From: an uncultured Pseudomonadales bacterium
GTDB taxonomy: Bacteria > Pseudomonadota > Gammaproteobacteria > Pseudomonadales > Azotimanducaceae
Direction: 5' to 3'
NCBI GenBank assembly: GCA_938017975.1
Contig: CALIKQ010000068.1
Location: 1-46,000 of the forward strand
DNA: 46,000 nucleotides
Shown: piece after piece, positions 18,602 to 27,488 of the stretch
Layout of the letters: the number at the start of each line of letters is the position of its first letter
How positions within the stretch are numbered: position 1 is the stretch's first letter
Notes under the pieces: generated by a model
What the model was told of the DNA's origin: nothing
Databases searched by the model: none
What the model saw: only the letters and a program-made list of their open reading frames with translations
Position numbers and translations under genes: made by a program

Positions 18602-20102
18602 GATTCAAAGTCTTAAGAATGTTCGTCGGAGCAAGGCTTCGTAGAATCGGCAGCAATAGGGCACAAATAATTAAGATTGTGAGAAAAAGACTTGCCGGCC
18701 GCTCTAACAAAAATCCTAGCTCGTTCTGGCTGATGATTAATGTCCGACGTAAATTGTCTTCCAAGAGTCCTCCGAGTATGAAGCCGAGCAGCAGCGGTGC
18801 CATCGGAAAGTCGTAATGACGCAAAGTAACTGCAGCCAGGGCGAATGCCAGCATGAGATACAAATCAAAGACGTTAAATGACACTAGGTAAACACCAGTC
18901 ATTGAAAAAAACAGGATCAAGGGCGCAAGAATTGCGCGGGGAATGACCAGAAGTTTTGCAAGCACTGGAATCATGGGTAAGTTAAGAAACAATAAGATGA
19001 GATTGCCGACGTACATCGATAGGACGACGGACCAAAAGACCGTCGGCTCATCGAGGTACAGTCTAGGACCCGGTTGAATGCCGTAAGCAATCAGAGCTCC
19101 GAGCAAAATTGCCGTAGTACCTGATCCAGGGATGCCTAACGTCAGTAGGGGGACGAATGAACCCGTACAAGCGGCGTTGTTGGCCGACTCTGGCGCGGCA
19201 AGGCCCTTGATATTGCCCTGACCAAAGCCCGGCGTTGGGTTTTTAGAAAGTACTTTCTCGCTGCTGTAGGCTAAAAATGAGGCGATCGTAGCACCAGCGC
19301 CGGGTAGCACGCCCACCAAAAAGCCCAAAAGGGAGCTCCGTGAGATCACTGGTGCAATGGTTTTGACTTCCGTTCGCGTGAGTGCAAGCGATTGTTTGGA
19401 TACGCTCAATCGGTCGTGATCGGAGCCTTCGGATTGCAACATTAGCAATGCCTCAGCCATCGCAAAGGTCGCCATTGCCAACAGTAAAAAGCTCACGCCA
19501 TCAATCAGATCCATTCTCTCAAAAGTAAAGCGTGTAACGCCTGAGGCGAGGTCAGTACCGATGGTAGACAAGCTAAGGCCTACTGCGACCATCGTGGTGG
19601 CTTTGAGGTATTGGCCGGGTCCTGAAAATGAGATGACAAGGCTCAGGCCGAGCACCATCATGAGCGTGTATTCGGCGGATTGAAAAGAAAGAGATAAGCT
19701 CGAGAGCGTTGGCGCTAGCATCATCAGCAAAACAACTCCCAAAGTGCCGCCAAAAAAAGAGGCATAGGCAGCAACCGCGAGAGCTTTACCGGCTTGTCCC
19801 TGTTGGGCGAGCGGGTAGCCGTCGAAGGCCGTCGCAACCGTGCCGGCAACCCCTGGTGCGTTGATCAGTATTGCGCTGGTGGAACCCCCAAAAATAGCAC
19901 CGTAATAGACGCCGGCTAGTAAAATCATGCCGCTGGCCGGATCCAGGTTATAGCTGATCGGAATCATAAGCGCGATGGCAGATATTGGACCTAAACCGGG
20001 AAGTAGCCCTATCAGCATTCCGGTCAGGCATCCTGCGGCTACAAATAAAAGATTGTGGAGTGTTAATACCGTACTGAGCCCGATGAGGAGTCCTTCCATC
20101 AT
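18594..20102 (-). CDS. tctA: Tripartite tricarboxylate transporter, large membrane subunit TctA
   Basis: A 502-residue polytopic protein of the TctA family with about 12 hydrophobic segments. The family signature is clear: GMLIGLLPGLGPISAIALMIP (28-48), YYGAIFGGSTSAILINAPG (about 66-84) and FVPLLTLGIPGSGTTAILLGALIAYGIQPGP in the second half (the internal repeat). With TctB and the periplasmic TctC it imports carboxylates using an ion gradient. The substrate cannot be told from sequence. The first ATG overlaps the tctB stop by four bases, with GAGG seven bases upstream; its 3' end overlaps rsgA. Confidence 0.94.
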   Translation of the reverse strand: MMEGLLIGLSTVLTLHNLLFVAAGCLTGMLIGLLPGLGPISAIALMIPISYNLDPASGMILLAGVYYGAIFGGSTSAILINAPGVAGTVATAFDGYPLAQQGQAGKALAVAAYASFFGGTLGVVLLMMLAPTLSSLSLSFQSAEYTLMMVLGLSLVISFSGPGQYLKATTMVAVGLSLSTIGTDLASGVTRFTFERMDLIDGVSFLLLAMATFAMAEALLMLQSEGSDHDRLSVSKQSLALTRTEVKTIAPVISRSSLLGFLVGVLPGAGATIASFLAYSSEKVLSKNPTPGFGQGNIKGLAAPESANNAACTGSFVPLLTLGIPGSGTTAILLGALIAYGIQPGPRLYLDEPTVFWSVVLSMYVGNLILLFLNLPMIPVLAKLLVIPRAILAPLILFFSMTGVYLVSFNVFDLYLMLAFALAAVTLRHYDFPMAPLLLGFILGGLLEDNLRRTLIISQNELGFLLERPASLFLTILIICALLLPILRSLAPTNILKTLNHE

Positions 20103-20596
20103 TTGAAAACCTCAACTCCTGCGAAGATGGCGCCGGGGTCCAAATAGATGCCGAGCAAACTGAGGATCCAACCCAGCAAAACTGGAACGGCGAAGGCAAC
20201 TGTGATCAGCAAAAATTGATGCTCAGAGCCGGAAAGTCGTCCAGCGGTGGCGATAAAAATGATGCTGCTAACAATGAATCCCAGTAGGTCGATTAAGGTG
20301 ATGTAAAGAGACATTAATACAATCATGATCAGGACCGGAGGGTATCGAAATGAATTGGTTGTCGGTGTCGATAGGGTTGCTGAAGGGCGAACAAATTGAT
20401 GGACAGAGATCAAGACAGACGAACCGAACCCTATTCCTCCTGCAAAGAAAGGAAAGGTTCTGGCCGTGAAAAAACTATCCAAAGACCAAAGGTCAATATG
20501 AATTTGTGTCGCGAGCAACAGGTAAGCCGCGAAGAAGATGGATAAGCCGATAGCGGCGGGATTGAAACGATTTGAGAAGCCGGCTGATCGGGTCAC
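20099..20596 (-). CDS. tctB: Tripartite tricarboxylate transporter, small membrane subunit TctB
   Basis: A 165-residue membrane protein with four hydrophobic segments and the TctB layout: an N-terminal helix, FFTARTFPFFAGGIGFGSSV, then two C-terminal helix pairs including LLGFIVSSIIFIATAGRL. Sequence conservation in this family is low, so position between tctC and tctA is part of the evidence. The start is GTG, overlapping the tctC TGA (GTGA). The stop overlaps the tctA ATG. Confidence 0.88.
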   Translation of the reverse strand: MTRSAGFSNRFNPAAIGLSIFFAAYLLLATQIHIDLWSLDSFFTARTFPFFAGGIGFGSSVLISVHQFVRPSATLSTPTTNSFRYPPVLIMIVLMSLYITLIDLLGFIVSSIIFIATAGRLSGSEHQFLLITVAFAVPVLLGWILSLLGIYLDPGAIFAGVEVFK

Positions 20597-21558
20597 TGGC
20601 GAAGATAACCAATGCTTTGCATGAGGGCTTTGATTTGCAATTCCTGCTGTTCCAGAAAACTGAAAAAATCCGCCCCCTCGATGTGCAGATTAATCCAGCC
20701 GTTGCGGCGACGAATGACCTCAAACTCGGATGAATTGGACACAGTTCTCAGAGTGTTCTGCATCTTGTCGTATTGGTGTACTGGTAGTCCTTTGGCAGCG
20801 AAAAATCCTCGCCAGTTAGCAAAAACAAGGTCAATGCCTTGATCTCGCAGCGTGGGGAGTTCAGGCAGGTCTGGAATTTTTGTGGCGGCAGTTACACCGA
20901 TAATCCGAAGAAGGCCCGCATGGTGCATCTGAAGCGCTTCGCTGAGACCGGTCGAAAGCACGAGTGCTTCGCCAGAGAGCAAGCCTGTTGCAGCCTTTCC
21001 GCCGCCGTCGTAGCCGAGATAGATCAGTGCTTTAGGGTCTGCGCCGGCCAGCTGAAGCGCTTTGGCAAGCACGAAGTGATCGGTATTACCACGAACCGAT
21101 CCTCCCGCAACAATCACAGAACGCGGATCTTGCTTGAAACGGGCGGCAAGGTCAGCGAAGGTTTGTAAGTCCGAATCAGCGCGGACGGCAAAGCAGCCGT
21201 AGTCGGCGATCATAGACGCGATTGGAACAAGGTCTCTAAACGATTGTGGGAAAATTCCCTGCAGAGATCTTACAATGATCGGTGTCGAGCTAATGAGTAA
21301 TGTGTTCTGCTGCCGGTCTGCGGTTTCAATGAGCTTGGCGATGGCTCGTCCACCGCCTCCGCCAGCAATATTTTCATAGGTGATATCTCCAGAAAGGTTG
21401 GCTTCGCTGAGCGCAAGTCCAACGCCTCTCGCAGTACCATCCCATCCCCCGCCAGGTCCAGCCGGTATCATGAAGTGTACCCTTTCCATGAGTTCTGCAG
21501 CTGTCGCTTGCTGGATGCTGGCAATCATTAAAGAGAACACCAGCAGGCTTTTTCTCAT
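20593..21558 (-). CDS. tctC: Tripartite tricarboxylate transporter substrate-binding protein TctC
   Basis: A 321-residue periplasmic solute receptor of the Bug/TctC family. It has a signal peptide (about 1-20, ending ATA-A), then [18 protein letters not shown] (30-47), the conserved N-terminal ligand loop, [15 protein letters not shown] (62-76), and [17 protein letters not shown] in the second lobe. It delivers the carboxylate to TctAB. The ATG overlaps the serC stop by four bases. The [10 protein letters not shown] loop differs from the GGxxDxxAR form of most Bug proteins only slightly, so ligand prediction is not possible. Confidence 0.92.
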   Translation of the reverse strand: MRKSLLVFSLMIASIQQATAAELMERVHFMIPAGPGGGWDGTARGVGLALSEANLSGDITYENIAGGGGGRAIAKLIETADRQQNTLLISSTPIIVRSLQGIFPQSFRDLVPIASMIADYGCFAVRADSDLQTFADLAARFKQDPRSVIVAGGSVRGNTDHFVLAKALQLAGADPKALIYLGYDGGGKAATGLLSGEALVLSTGLSEALQMHHAGLLRIIGVTAATKIPDLPELPTLRDQGIDLVFANWRGFFAAKGLPVHQYDKMQNTLRTVSNSSEFEVIRRRNGWINLHIEGADFFSFLEQQELQIKALMQSIGYLRQ

Positions 21559-22718
21559 ACTTCTTGGCTCCCCAAGGCCCTCTCAAAACTCCAATCAAGC
21601 CATTGTGTGAGTATCTGCAGGTCGGATGCCTCAACGGTGGCGCCGCCCCATAATCTAAGTCCGGGCGGGGCATCCCGATAGGCGCCGACATCGTAGCCTA
21701 CGTGCTGGGCCTCTAGCTCGGTCGTCATGGTCTTAATAAATTGCCGTTGTTCGTCAATACCAAGGGCCAAAAATTGAGGATGGATAACCTTGAGACAAAT
21801 GGCGGTGCTCGATTGCTGTTCCGGTATTGCTGTTAGAAAATCCACCCAAGGACTGCCGGATACCCACTCACGAATTGTCGCTAAATTTTTTTGGCTGCGA
21901 CTGATAAGAGCTTCAAGTCCGCCAATTTGCTCGGCCCAGTGAAGGGTGTCAAGCTGGTCCTCGACGGCGAGCATCGACGGTGTGTTGATTGTCGCACCTT
22001 CGAAAATATCCTCGATCAAGGCGCCGGCCTTGGTGAGTCTGAATATTTTCGGCAATGGCCAATCCGGGGTATAGGTTTCCAGCCGTTGCACCGCGCGGGG
22101 AGACAAGGCGATCATGCCGTGGGCGCCTTCACCGCCCATCACCTTCTGCCAAGACCACGTCACAATATCCAGTTTTTCCCAGGGTAAGGCCATGGCAAAG
22201 GTGGCTGAGGTTGCATCGCAGAGCGTAAGTCCTGAGCGTTGCTCGGCAATCCAATCCCCGTTGGGTACCCTTGCGCCTGAGGTCGTCCCATTCCAGGTAA
22301 ATACGACATCTCGGGTGAGTGAATCAACTTCAAGCAGGTCTGGAAGTTCCCCATAAGGTGCCTCAAAATAACGCACATCGTTTATCTTTAGTTGCTTTTC
22401 GATATCGGTTTTCCAACCTGCACCAAAGCTTTCCCAGCTGAGCACATCCACCCCGCGAGCACCCAAAACGTTCCACATTGCCATCTCAAAAGCACCTGTG
22501 TCAGATCCAGGGACGATGCCTAATCGGTAGTCTTCTGGCATCTGGAGGAGGCGCTTGCTCAGATCAATCACTTCCTTGAGGCTGGATTTTGGGCCTGGCG
22601 CGCGATGAGACCGACCAAGATTTTTTGTGCTCAAGTGCTCAAAGGCCCAGCCTGGTCGTTTGGCCGTAGGTCCCGATGAGAAGTTAGGGTTTTGTGGTTT
22701 ACTGCTTGGTTCGTTCAT
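21555..22718 (-). CDS. serC: Phosphoserine aminotransferase (SerC2 type)
   Basis: PLP enzyme of serine biosynthesis converting 3-phosphohydroxypyruvate and glutamate to phosphoserine. The 387-residue protein matches the alphaproteobacterial/Methanosarcina-type SerC rather than the E. coli form: [14 protein letters not shown] (11-24), LGRSHR (34-39), [19 protein letters not shown] (64-82), and Lys192 in [15 protein letters not shown] as the PLP lysine. The frame is open upstream to 22841, but ATG 22718 is chosen. The conserved N-terminus starts there, and the preceding in-frame ATG overlaps a TATAAT box, so it would not be transcribed. It heads a five-gene overlapping set with tctC, tctB, tctA and rsgA. 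Confidence 0.92.
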   Translation of the reverse strand: MNEPSSKPQNPNFSSGPTAKRPGWAFEHLSTKNLGRSHRAPGPKSSLKEVIDLSKRLLQMPEDYRLGIVPGSDTGAFEMAMWNVLGARGVDVLSWESFGAGWKTDIEKQLKINDVRYFEAPYGELPDLLEVDSLTRDVVFTWNGTTSGARVPNGDWIAEQRSGLTLCDATSATFAMALPWEKLDIVTWSWQKVMGGEGAHGMIALSPRAVQRLETYTPDWPLPKIFRLTKAGALIEDIFEGATINTPSMLAVEDQLDTLHWAEQIGGLEALISRSQKNLATIREWVSGSPWVDFLTAIPEQQSSTAICLKVIHPQFLALGIDEQRQFIKTMTTELEAQHVGYDVGAYRDAPPGLRLWGGATVEASDLQILTQWLDWSFERALGSQEV

Positions 22719-22749
22719 GACCAGGATCTTGGTGATTAGGAGATAGCGC

Positions 22750-22778
22750 ATTATACGGCATGTGTTGAGGACTGTCGT
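22750..22778 (-). promoter_or_regulatory. Likely sigma70 promoter of the serC-tctCBA-rsgA operon
   Basis: Read on the minus strand: ACGACA (-35, 22773-22778), 17 bases, then a perfect TATAAT (-10, 22750-22755). A start near 22743 gives a leader of about 25 bases to the serC ATG. Confidence 0.6.
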
Positions 22779-22831
22779 TAAAGGCCGGAGGAATCTCGCT
22801 TTGCGGTCGGTGAAAAGATAGGATCCCATGA

Positions 22832-24052
22832 ATGAAGTCAAAAGTTATCTTTGCAGGCTTGATGGCCAGCGCAGCCTTCTTCACGTTGCTCGGTTACGAG
22901 TTAATGCGATCCTCTGCGACCGTCCTCTTTAAGGCAGCCTATGGTGCTGAGCGCCTACCCTGGGTGATGGCATGTATGCCGGTCGTCGTCCTGTTGGGTG
23001 TTTGGGGTTACGGTCAGCTTTTATCCCGCTTTGGTCCGCGATTAACCCTGCAGATATGTAGTTACGCTTCGGCTACGTTAATGGTGCTTGGGTTTGCGCT
23101 TCTCAAGCTTGAAATGATCTGGGTGACGCCCCTGCTTTTTTTACTCAAAGAATTTTATGTCGTGCTTCTGATTGAGCAGTACTGGAGTTATATCAATTCC
23201 GAACTCGATGCGTCTTCTGCAAAAAAACTAAATGGTCCGATTACGGGTATCGCAGGTACGGGTGGTGTCATTGGCGGTATTTTGGTTGCTCAGCTTGCGA
23301 TTCCTCTAGGTACGCATGCGTTGGTGCTGCTGGCGGCACTGGTTTTGCTGCCCTCAGCCTGGATTGCAAACTACGCTTATCGCCGTTTCGGGGAACCTGC
23401 GTTGACAACGGATGAACCGCCTAAGTCATTGGGCGAGGGGATTGGATGGGAATCGGTTCAGCGTAACCCAAAATTGTTGTCGTTGTTATTCATTGTGATC
23501 GCATCTCAGGTGACTGCAGCAGTACTCGATTTTAAGTTCCAACTGATTTTGTCAGATGCCTTTGTCGGACGAATTGATGAAGAAACCGCATTTCAAGGAC
23601 AGTTTTGGTTCGTCTTGAACCTGGTAACTGTGCTGGTGCAATTTGTAGTGACGCCGTTCTTGCTTACTTGGGTTGCCCTTCGCTGGGTTCATTTGATGAT
23701 GCCCGCTTTGCATTGTTGCACGATCGCATGGGCGGTGATTGAGCCGACTTTGTTTTCTGTCGGCTTGGCATTTTTCTTATTTAAAGTCTTTGATTACTCA
23801 GTTTTTCGAGGTGCCAAAGAATTGGTGTATTTGCCGTTAGGTTTCGACGCGCGCTATCGCGCCAAAGAGTTTATTGATGTTTTTGGTTATCGAACCAGCA
23901 AAGGTGGCTCGTCCCTTGTTGTGACCGTTTTGCAAAATCTTGGTGTCTTGATGAGCAGCTATTACTTATTCATCGCACTGGCGCTGGCGGGTCTTTGGTC
24001 TTTCTTGGTGTTTCCTCTGACGCGACCTGAGAAAGCAATCGAGGAGCGCTAG
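22832..24052 (+). CDS. Nucleotide-transporter-like (NTT/TLC-related) MFS-fold carrier
   Basis: A 406-residue polytopic membrane protein with about 11-12 hydrophobic segments. The motif [37 protein letters not shown] resembles the conserved loop of the ATP/ADP translocase (NTT/TLC) family, where a KE-x-L-x-x-P segment is followed by YKAKxFID and a GK/R-rich helix. The central region [22 protein letters not shown] also fits. Such proteins are best known as nucleotide exchangers of intracellular parasites, but distant homologues occur in free-living bacteria with unknown substrates. A generic MFS transporter is the alternative. ATG 22832 has AGGA eight bases upstream. It is divergent from serC and convergent with the ABC-like gene. 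Confidence 0.65.
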   Translation: MKSKVIFAGLMASAAFFTLLGYELMRSSATVLFKAAYGAERLPWVMACMPVVVLLGVWGYGQLLSRFGPRLTLQICSYASATLMVLGFALLKLEMIWVTPLLFLLKEFYVVLLIEQYWSYINSELDASSAKKLNGPITGIAGTGGVIGGILVAQLAIPLGTHALVLLAALVLLPSAWIANYAYRRFGEPALTTDEPPKSLGEGIGWESVQRNPKLLSLLFIVIASQVTAAVLDFKFQLILSDAFVGRIDEETAFQGQFWFVLNLVTVLVQFVVTPFLLTWVALRWVHLMMPALHCCTIAWAVIEPTLFSVGLAFFLFKVFDYSVFRGAKELVYLPLGFDARYRAKEFIDVFGYRTSKGGSSLVVTVLQNLGVLMSSYYLFIALALAGLWSFLVFPLTRPEKAIEER

Positions 24053-24096
24053 ATTACGTCACAAGTAGCCATTGGTGTTGCTTCTGCCGGCTGATA

Positions 24097-24111
24097 TCTG
24101 TTCGGAACAGA
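24097..24111. repeat. Perfect palindrome between convergent genes
   Basis: TCTGTTC-G-GAACAGA forms a seven-base dyad between the carrier gene (stop 24052) and the ABC-like gene (stop 24114). It lacks a T-run on either strand, so it may be a weak bidirectional transcription barrier or a protein site. Confidence 0.4.
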
Positions 24112-24113
24112 AT

Positions 24114-26102
24114 TTAGAGCTCAGAAAAGGGCGTAATCGTGTCCCTAGAGAGCAGCACAATGCTGAGGTTATGCTCAAGGAGTCGCCTCAGTGATTCTTG
24201 AAAAACCCTTTTGTTATACATGGTCTTGTTTAATTCGATGATAAGGGCTTGTGGCTCTGCGTAGAGAGCCCTTGCAAGTCCGAGTTGTAGCTGCATCGTC
24301 GCATCAAAACGATGATGTTGAGAGCTGATCCGGGTGTTTAGTCCAAGCGGGTGACGACGGACGCCTGAATTCAGGCCCGCAAGGTCGATGATGCGTTGCA
24401 AATGCATCAGGCTTGGACTTGGAGCAAATAATGTGATGTTGGCAGTGATGCTGCCGTTAAAAATGGGCGTTTGAATCGGAACAATCCCTACTGGAATAAC
24501 GCGATCGAGATCGAGGATGGATGTTTCTATCGAAGGCCGATGCCTCGTTTGAACGTCTTCAAGTGCGATCGTTTGTGCAACTTCAAAAAATGATTGGTGA
24601 TCTTCTAGGGTCTGAAAACGCACGGTCCCTTGATTCGGCAATCGACCGTTGGTCGACGATGATTGCTCATCAACCGCTACAGCGCTCACTTTCTGAGGAT
24701 GTTCTACCGGGGTGATGGAAAGCGGATTTTTATCCGTCGCTTGCTGCAACCGCCGCATACTTTGCTCTCGACTCAACGTTTCTCGGATAAAGTGATTCAG
24801 GGTAAGACTGTGAGTGACCAGCTGAGCGCGAAAGATGAGTATCAGATAGAAGCTCCCGATAGAAAGGGCATCTGCAAAAACTTGGGAACAGATCCAATAG
24901 AGTAATCCGCCGTGGCAGATTTGATTCAGCACCTGAGCGCCCAGTGTGGATTGCCAGTGCTGAGCCCTAAGGCTTCGCATTGCGTTATGGAGTCGCTCGA
25001 GGCGCAGATCATTGCCCTTGATGCAGTCAAATGACGAGCGAAAGTGCCTGATGAGCTGCTGATGCTGAATGAGGTCATTGAGATTGCCAGAAAATTGTTG
25101 TTTCTCTAGGTGCTCAAGTCTCTCTGCTTTTTGAATCACGTCTCGAATCCGCCAGCTGCTGAGTGCAAGAGTTATGCAGCTCCCCAATAAAATAAGTGCG
25201 CTCACACCATCAATGCGACTCAAAAGCGCGAGATACCCCAAAATGACAAGGACGCTCGTTACTGCCAGAGTTGCATCTCTATTGTAAAATTGGCAGAGCA
25301 TGGGCAAGTCGCTGAGGGTCGCGTGTTGCCGCTCATCGTCCGGGGACGACCCGGGCAGGATATTCCCTATTGGGCCCAAGTAACGGCTAAGGATTTGGTG
25401 GTGGGACCTCCGGTGGAAAGTCTGAGTACCCTGCAATAGTTTGTGCTCTTGAACCCAATCCAGAACGGCTGCCATTAGAGCGGTTATGATAAGCGCTGAA
25501 ATTGCGGTTCTAAGGACCGAGATGTCTCCACTGCTGATGACTTCATCGAGGATAAACTTGATGATAAGAGGAGAGCAGATCGCCAGCGCAGCGCTGATTA
25601 ATGCGCCGATAACTTGCGCTGGGGCGATTGTTCCCAAATTGACTGAAACAGTTTTTGACGAACCCGGGAGGAGGTGATTGGCTTGTTCCTGGGAGATCGG
25701 GTCGGGGCTGAAAGTCAGTGCAATACCTGTGAAAGCATCAAGTAATTCGCTTCGACTGACCTTGAGCCTTCCGATGGCAGGGTCATCAATCCAATAACTC
25801 TGGAATCTAATTTCTCGTAGTACGACAAAATGCTCAAATCGCCAATGCAGTATGCAGGGTAAATCGACAGCCTTGAGCTCTAAGGGATCGAGCTCGATGC
25901 CTAGGCCGATTAGGTTAAAGTGCTTTGCGTGGGCAAGGATGTCTCTCGCTGACCATGGCTGGACAATCACGCCATTTGTCGCCTCAAACTCCTCGAGGGT
26001 TGTTGTCGATCCATAATGTTGGGCGATCATAAGAAGACTCGCTAGTCCACAGCCGAATTGAGTGCTTTGTAAAATGGGTTCTCTACCGACCAAAGTGCGC
26101 AT
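24114..26102 (-). CDS. C39 peptidase-ABC transporter-like protein with degenerate ATPase domain
   Basis: A 662-residue protein with the layout of a peptidase-containing type I secretion ABC exporter. The N-terminal C39 domain (about 1-130) has the full catalytic set: Gln12 and Cys18 in ILQSTQFGCGLASLLMI, His91 in FEHFVVL, Asp107 in DDPAIG. A transmembrane domain follows (about 160-455). The C-terminal 170 residues align with an ABC ATPase (Q-loop region VPIQTPIFNGSITANI, then LARALYAEP), but the Walker A segment is absent, the LSGGQ position reads RFDATMQ, Walker B/Glu reads LIIELNKT, and the H-loop His is replaced (LLSRDT). The frame is open throughout. ATG 26102 is chosen over a TTG at 26138 because the conserved domain starts just after it; it overlaps the HlyD-like gene by 20 bases. 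ATP-driven transport looks impossible without a partner. Confidence 0.85.
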   Translation of the reverse strand: MRTLVGREPILQSTQFGCGLASLLMIAQHYGSTTTLEEFEATNGVIVQPWSARDILAHAKHFNLIGLGIELDPLELKAVDLPCILHWRFEHFVVLREIRFQSYWIDDPAIGRLKVSRSELLDAFTGIALTFSPDPISQEQANHLLPGSSKTVSVNLGTIAPAQVIGALISAALAICSPLIIKFILDEVISSGDISVLRTAISALIITALMAAVLDWVQEHKLLQGTQTFHRRSHHQILSRYLGPIGNILPGSSPDDERQHATLSDLPMLCQFYNRDATLAVTSVLVILGYLALLSRIDGVSALILLGSCITLALSSWRIRDVIQKAERLEHLEKQQFSGNLNDLIQHQQLIRHFRSSFDCIKGNDLRLERLHNAMRSLRAQHWQSTLGAQVLNQICHGGLLYWICSQVFADALSIGSFYLILIFRAQLVTHSLTLNHFIRETLSREQSMRRLQQATDKNPLSITPVEHPQKVSAVAVDEQSSSTNGRLPNQGTVRFQTLEDHQSFFEVAQTIALEDVQTRHRPSIETSILDLDRVIPVGIVPIQTPIFNGSITANITLFAPSPSLMHLQRIIDLAGLNSGVRRHPLGLNTRISSQHHRFDATMQLQLGLARALYAEPQALIIELNKTMYNKRVFQESLRRLLEHNLSIVLLSRDTITPFSEL

Positions 26103-27312
26103 CCTGTTTGGGATAAAGTATTCGGTAGAGGCGCTCAATCAAAGCGGACTCACCGGTTTCTATCCAGGCATGTACAGGAGCCCCTGGTGCGAACCAGAAA
26201 ACCTCGCCTTTCGAATCGATCAATGATTTAGGCAATAAAACCGTCGCCTCGAACCTTGGTTGCTTTAGATGGCTAGCCGGGCTCCCCCAAACTTTGATGG
26301 GCGCGATTGTTTGGATGACGGTTGTGAGAGTGCCCTGCCGAATAGGATCGCTGCTGCTTGGTTTTAATTCTATGGTGTCGCCAGGTTTCAGCGCTGATCG
26401 GACACTACCAGATAATTGCAGCTGAGCGGTCAGCATTGGTGACGTGCTGAGGATATTGAAGAGTTTGTCCTCTTTTTGAACAAGGTCGCCGTTTTGAACA
26501 AACTGCTGTACGAGCTTTCCCGACCACGGCGCATTTACGACTCTTCGGCGGGGTAACCGGCGTTCAAGCTCGTGCTCTAACTGGTTCAAATCAGAGTGCT
26601 GCTTTCTTAATTTGTTGCGCAGTTTGATCTTCTCCCGATCGATATTGATCACGGCTTGTTCGAGTTCGAAAGCTAGGTCCTCCTGTATAATCTGAGTTTG
26701 GGCGACACGGATCCTTTGCTGCATGAGGGGGTCACTGAGCCTTTGCCATTCGAGGCTGGTAAGGAGCTTTGGCTGTCCCAGCTGCTGAACTTTTCGAAGA
26801 TTATCCTGAAGCGTTTGAAGTCTTGATGTCTCGATGTTTAAGATGGCGCCATTGCGCGCCCGATGTGCTTTGAGTTTTGTGCGCCTTGAAGCGTGACTGA
26901 GGCTCAGGAGCTCATGGTCCTCCTTCCAGGCTCGCATGAGTTGTTCGCCCATTTCGATTTTGCGCTTGATGAGATCAGTTCTGCGGCGATCTTGATCGGT
27001 GGCGAACTCTGGCGAAATCACGGCGAGGACATCGCCCTGGTCGACGATGCTTCCTTCATAGAAGTTAATCTGAACAATTTTTCCCGACTGAGGAGCGCTC
27101 ACTGTTTTCGCTGGGCGCTGGACAAGCATTCCGGTGACCATGGTTCGCTCTGGCAGCGGCAGAATTAGCAATACGCAGCCCAAGATCAGCGATATCAACA
27201 TTGCGACGACCAACCATCGATTGACGTAGAAATGAGATCGTGGTGACCAGCCAGAATTGGAGGCACGATGATAGGCTTTTAAGGCGCGCGGATTAAATTC
27301 CGGTGAAGTCAT
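26083..27312 (-). CDS. HlyD-family secretion adaptor
   Basis: A 409-residue membrane fusion protein. One membrane helix (about 32-52), then the first lipoyl half (70-100, VSAPQSGKIVQINFYEGSIV), a long alpha-helical hairpin rich in Arg, Lys, Glu and Gln (about 105-250), the second lipoyl half (NAPWSGKLVQQFVQNGDLV, about 260-280) and beta-barrel segments to the C-terminus. This is the adaptor type that links an inner-membrane ABC exporter to TolC. It is directly upstream of, and overlapping, the C39/ABC-like gene, so both are presumably made together. The start ATG 27312 has no strong ribosome site. No TolC homologue and no double-glycine leader peptide were found nearby. Confidence 0.9.
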   Translation of the reverse strand: MTSPEFNPRALKAYHRASNSGWSPRSHFYVNRWLVVAMLISLILGCVLLILPLPERTMVTGMLVQRPAKTVSAPQSGKIVQINFYEGSIVDQGDVLAVISPEFATDQDRRRTDLIKRKIEMGEQLMRAWKEDHELLSLSHASRRTKLKAHRARNGAILNIETSRLQTLQDNLRKVQQLGQPKLLTSLEWQRLSDPLMQQRIRVAQTQIIQEDLAFELEQAVINIDREKIKLRNKLRKQHSDLNQLEHELERRLPRRRVVNAPWSGKLVQQFVQNGDLVQKEDKLFNILSTSPMLTAQLQLSGSVRSALKPGDTIELKPSSSDPIRQGTLTTVIQTIAPIKVWGSPASHLKQPRFEATVLLPKSLIDSKGEVFWFAPGAPVHAWIETGESALIERLYRILYPKQDAHFGR

Positions 27313-27488
27313 GGCGGAGAGCTTGGAAAAGCACTTACCTTAAAGGGTGTAGCGCCGCACAACAGTGACCCAGCGCCATGGGTACGGTAGTCTAAGAACG
27401 ACTAAGCGCCGAGAACAGGCTGAGCCGAGGAGTGATTCAGCTTACAGAGGAGCCCTGACCTAAATTAAAAGATGAGGTGGATTTCAAA

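Noticed and set aside
22719-22841. Longer N-terminus for SerC
   Set aside because: An in-frame ATG overlaps a perfect TATAAT -10 box, and the SerC2 family starts at ATG 22718.
24097-24111. Rho-independent terminator between convergent genes
   Set aside because: Perfect dyad but no T-run on either strand; listed only as a palindrome.
26103-26138. TTG start for the C39/ABC-like protein
   Set aside because: No ribosome site; the conserved C39 domain begins shortly after ATG 26102.
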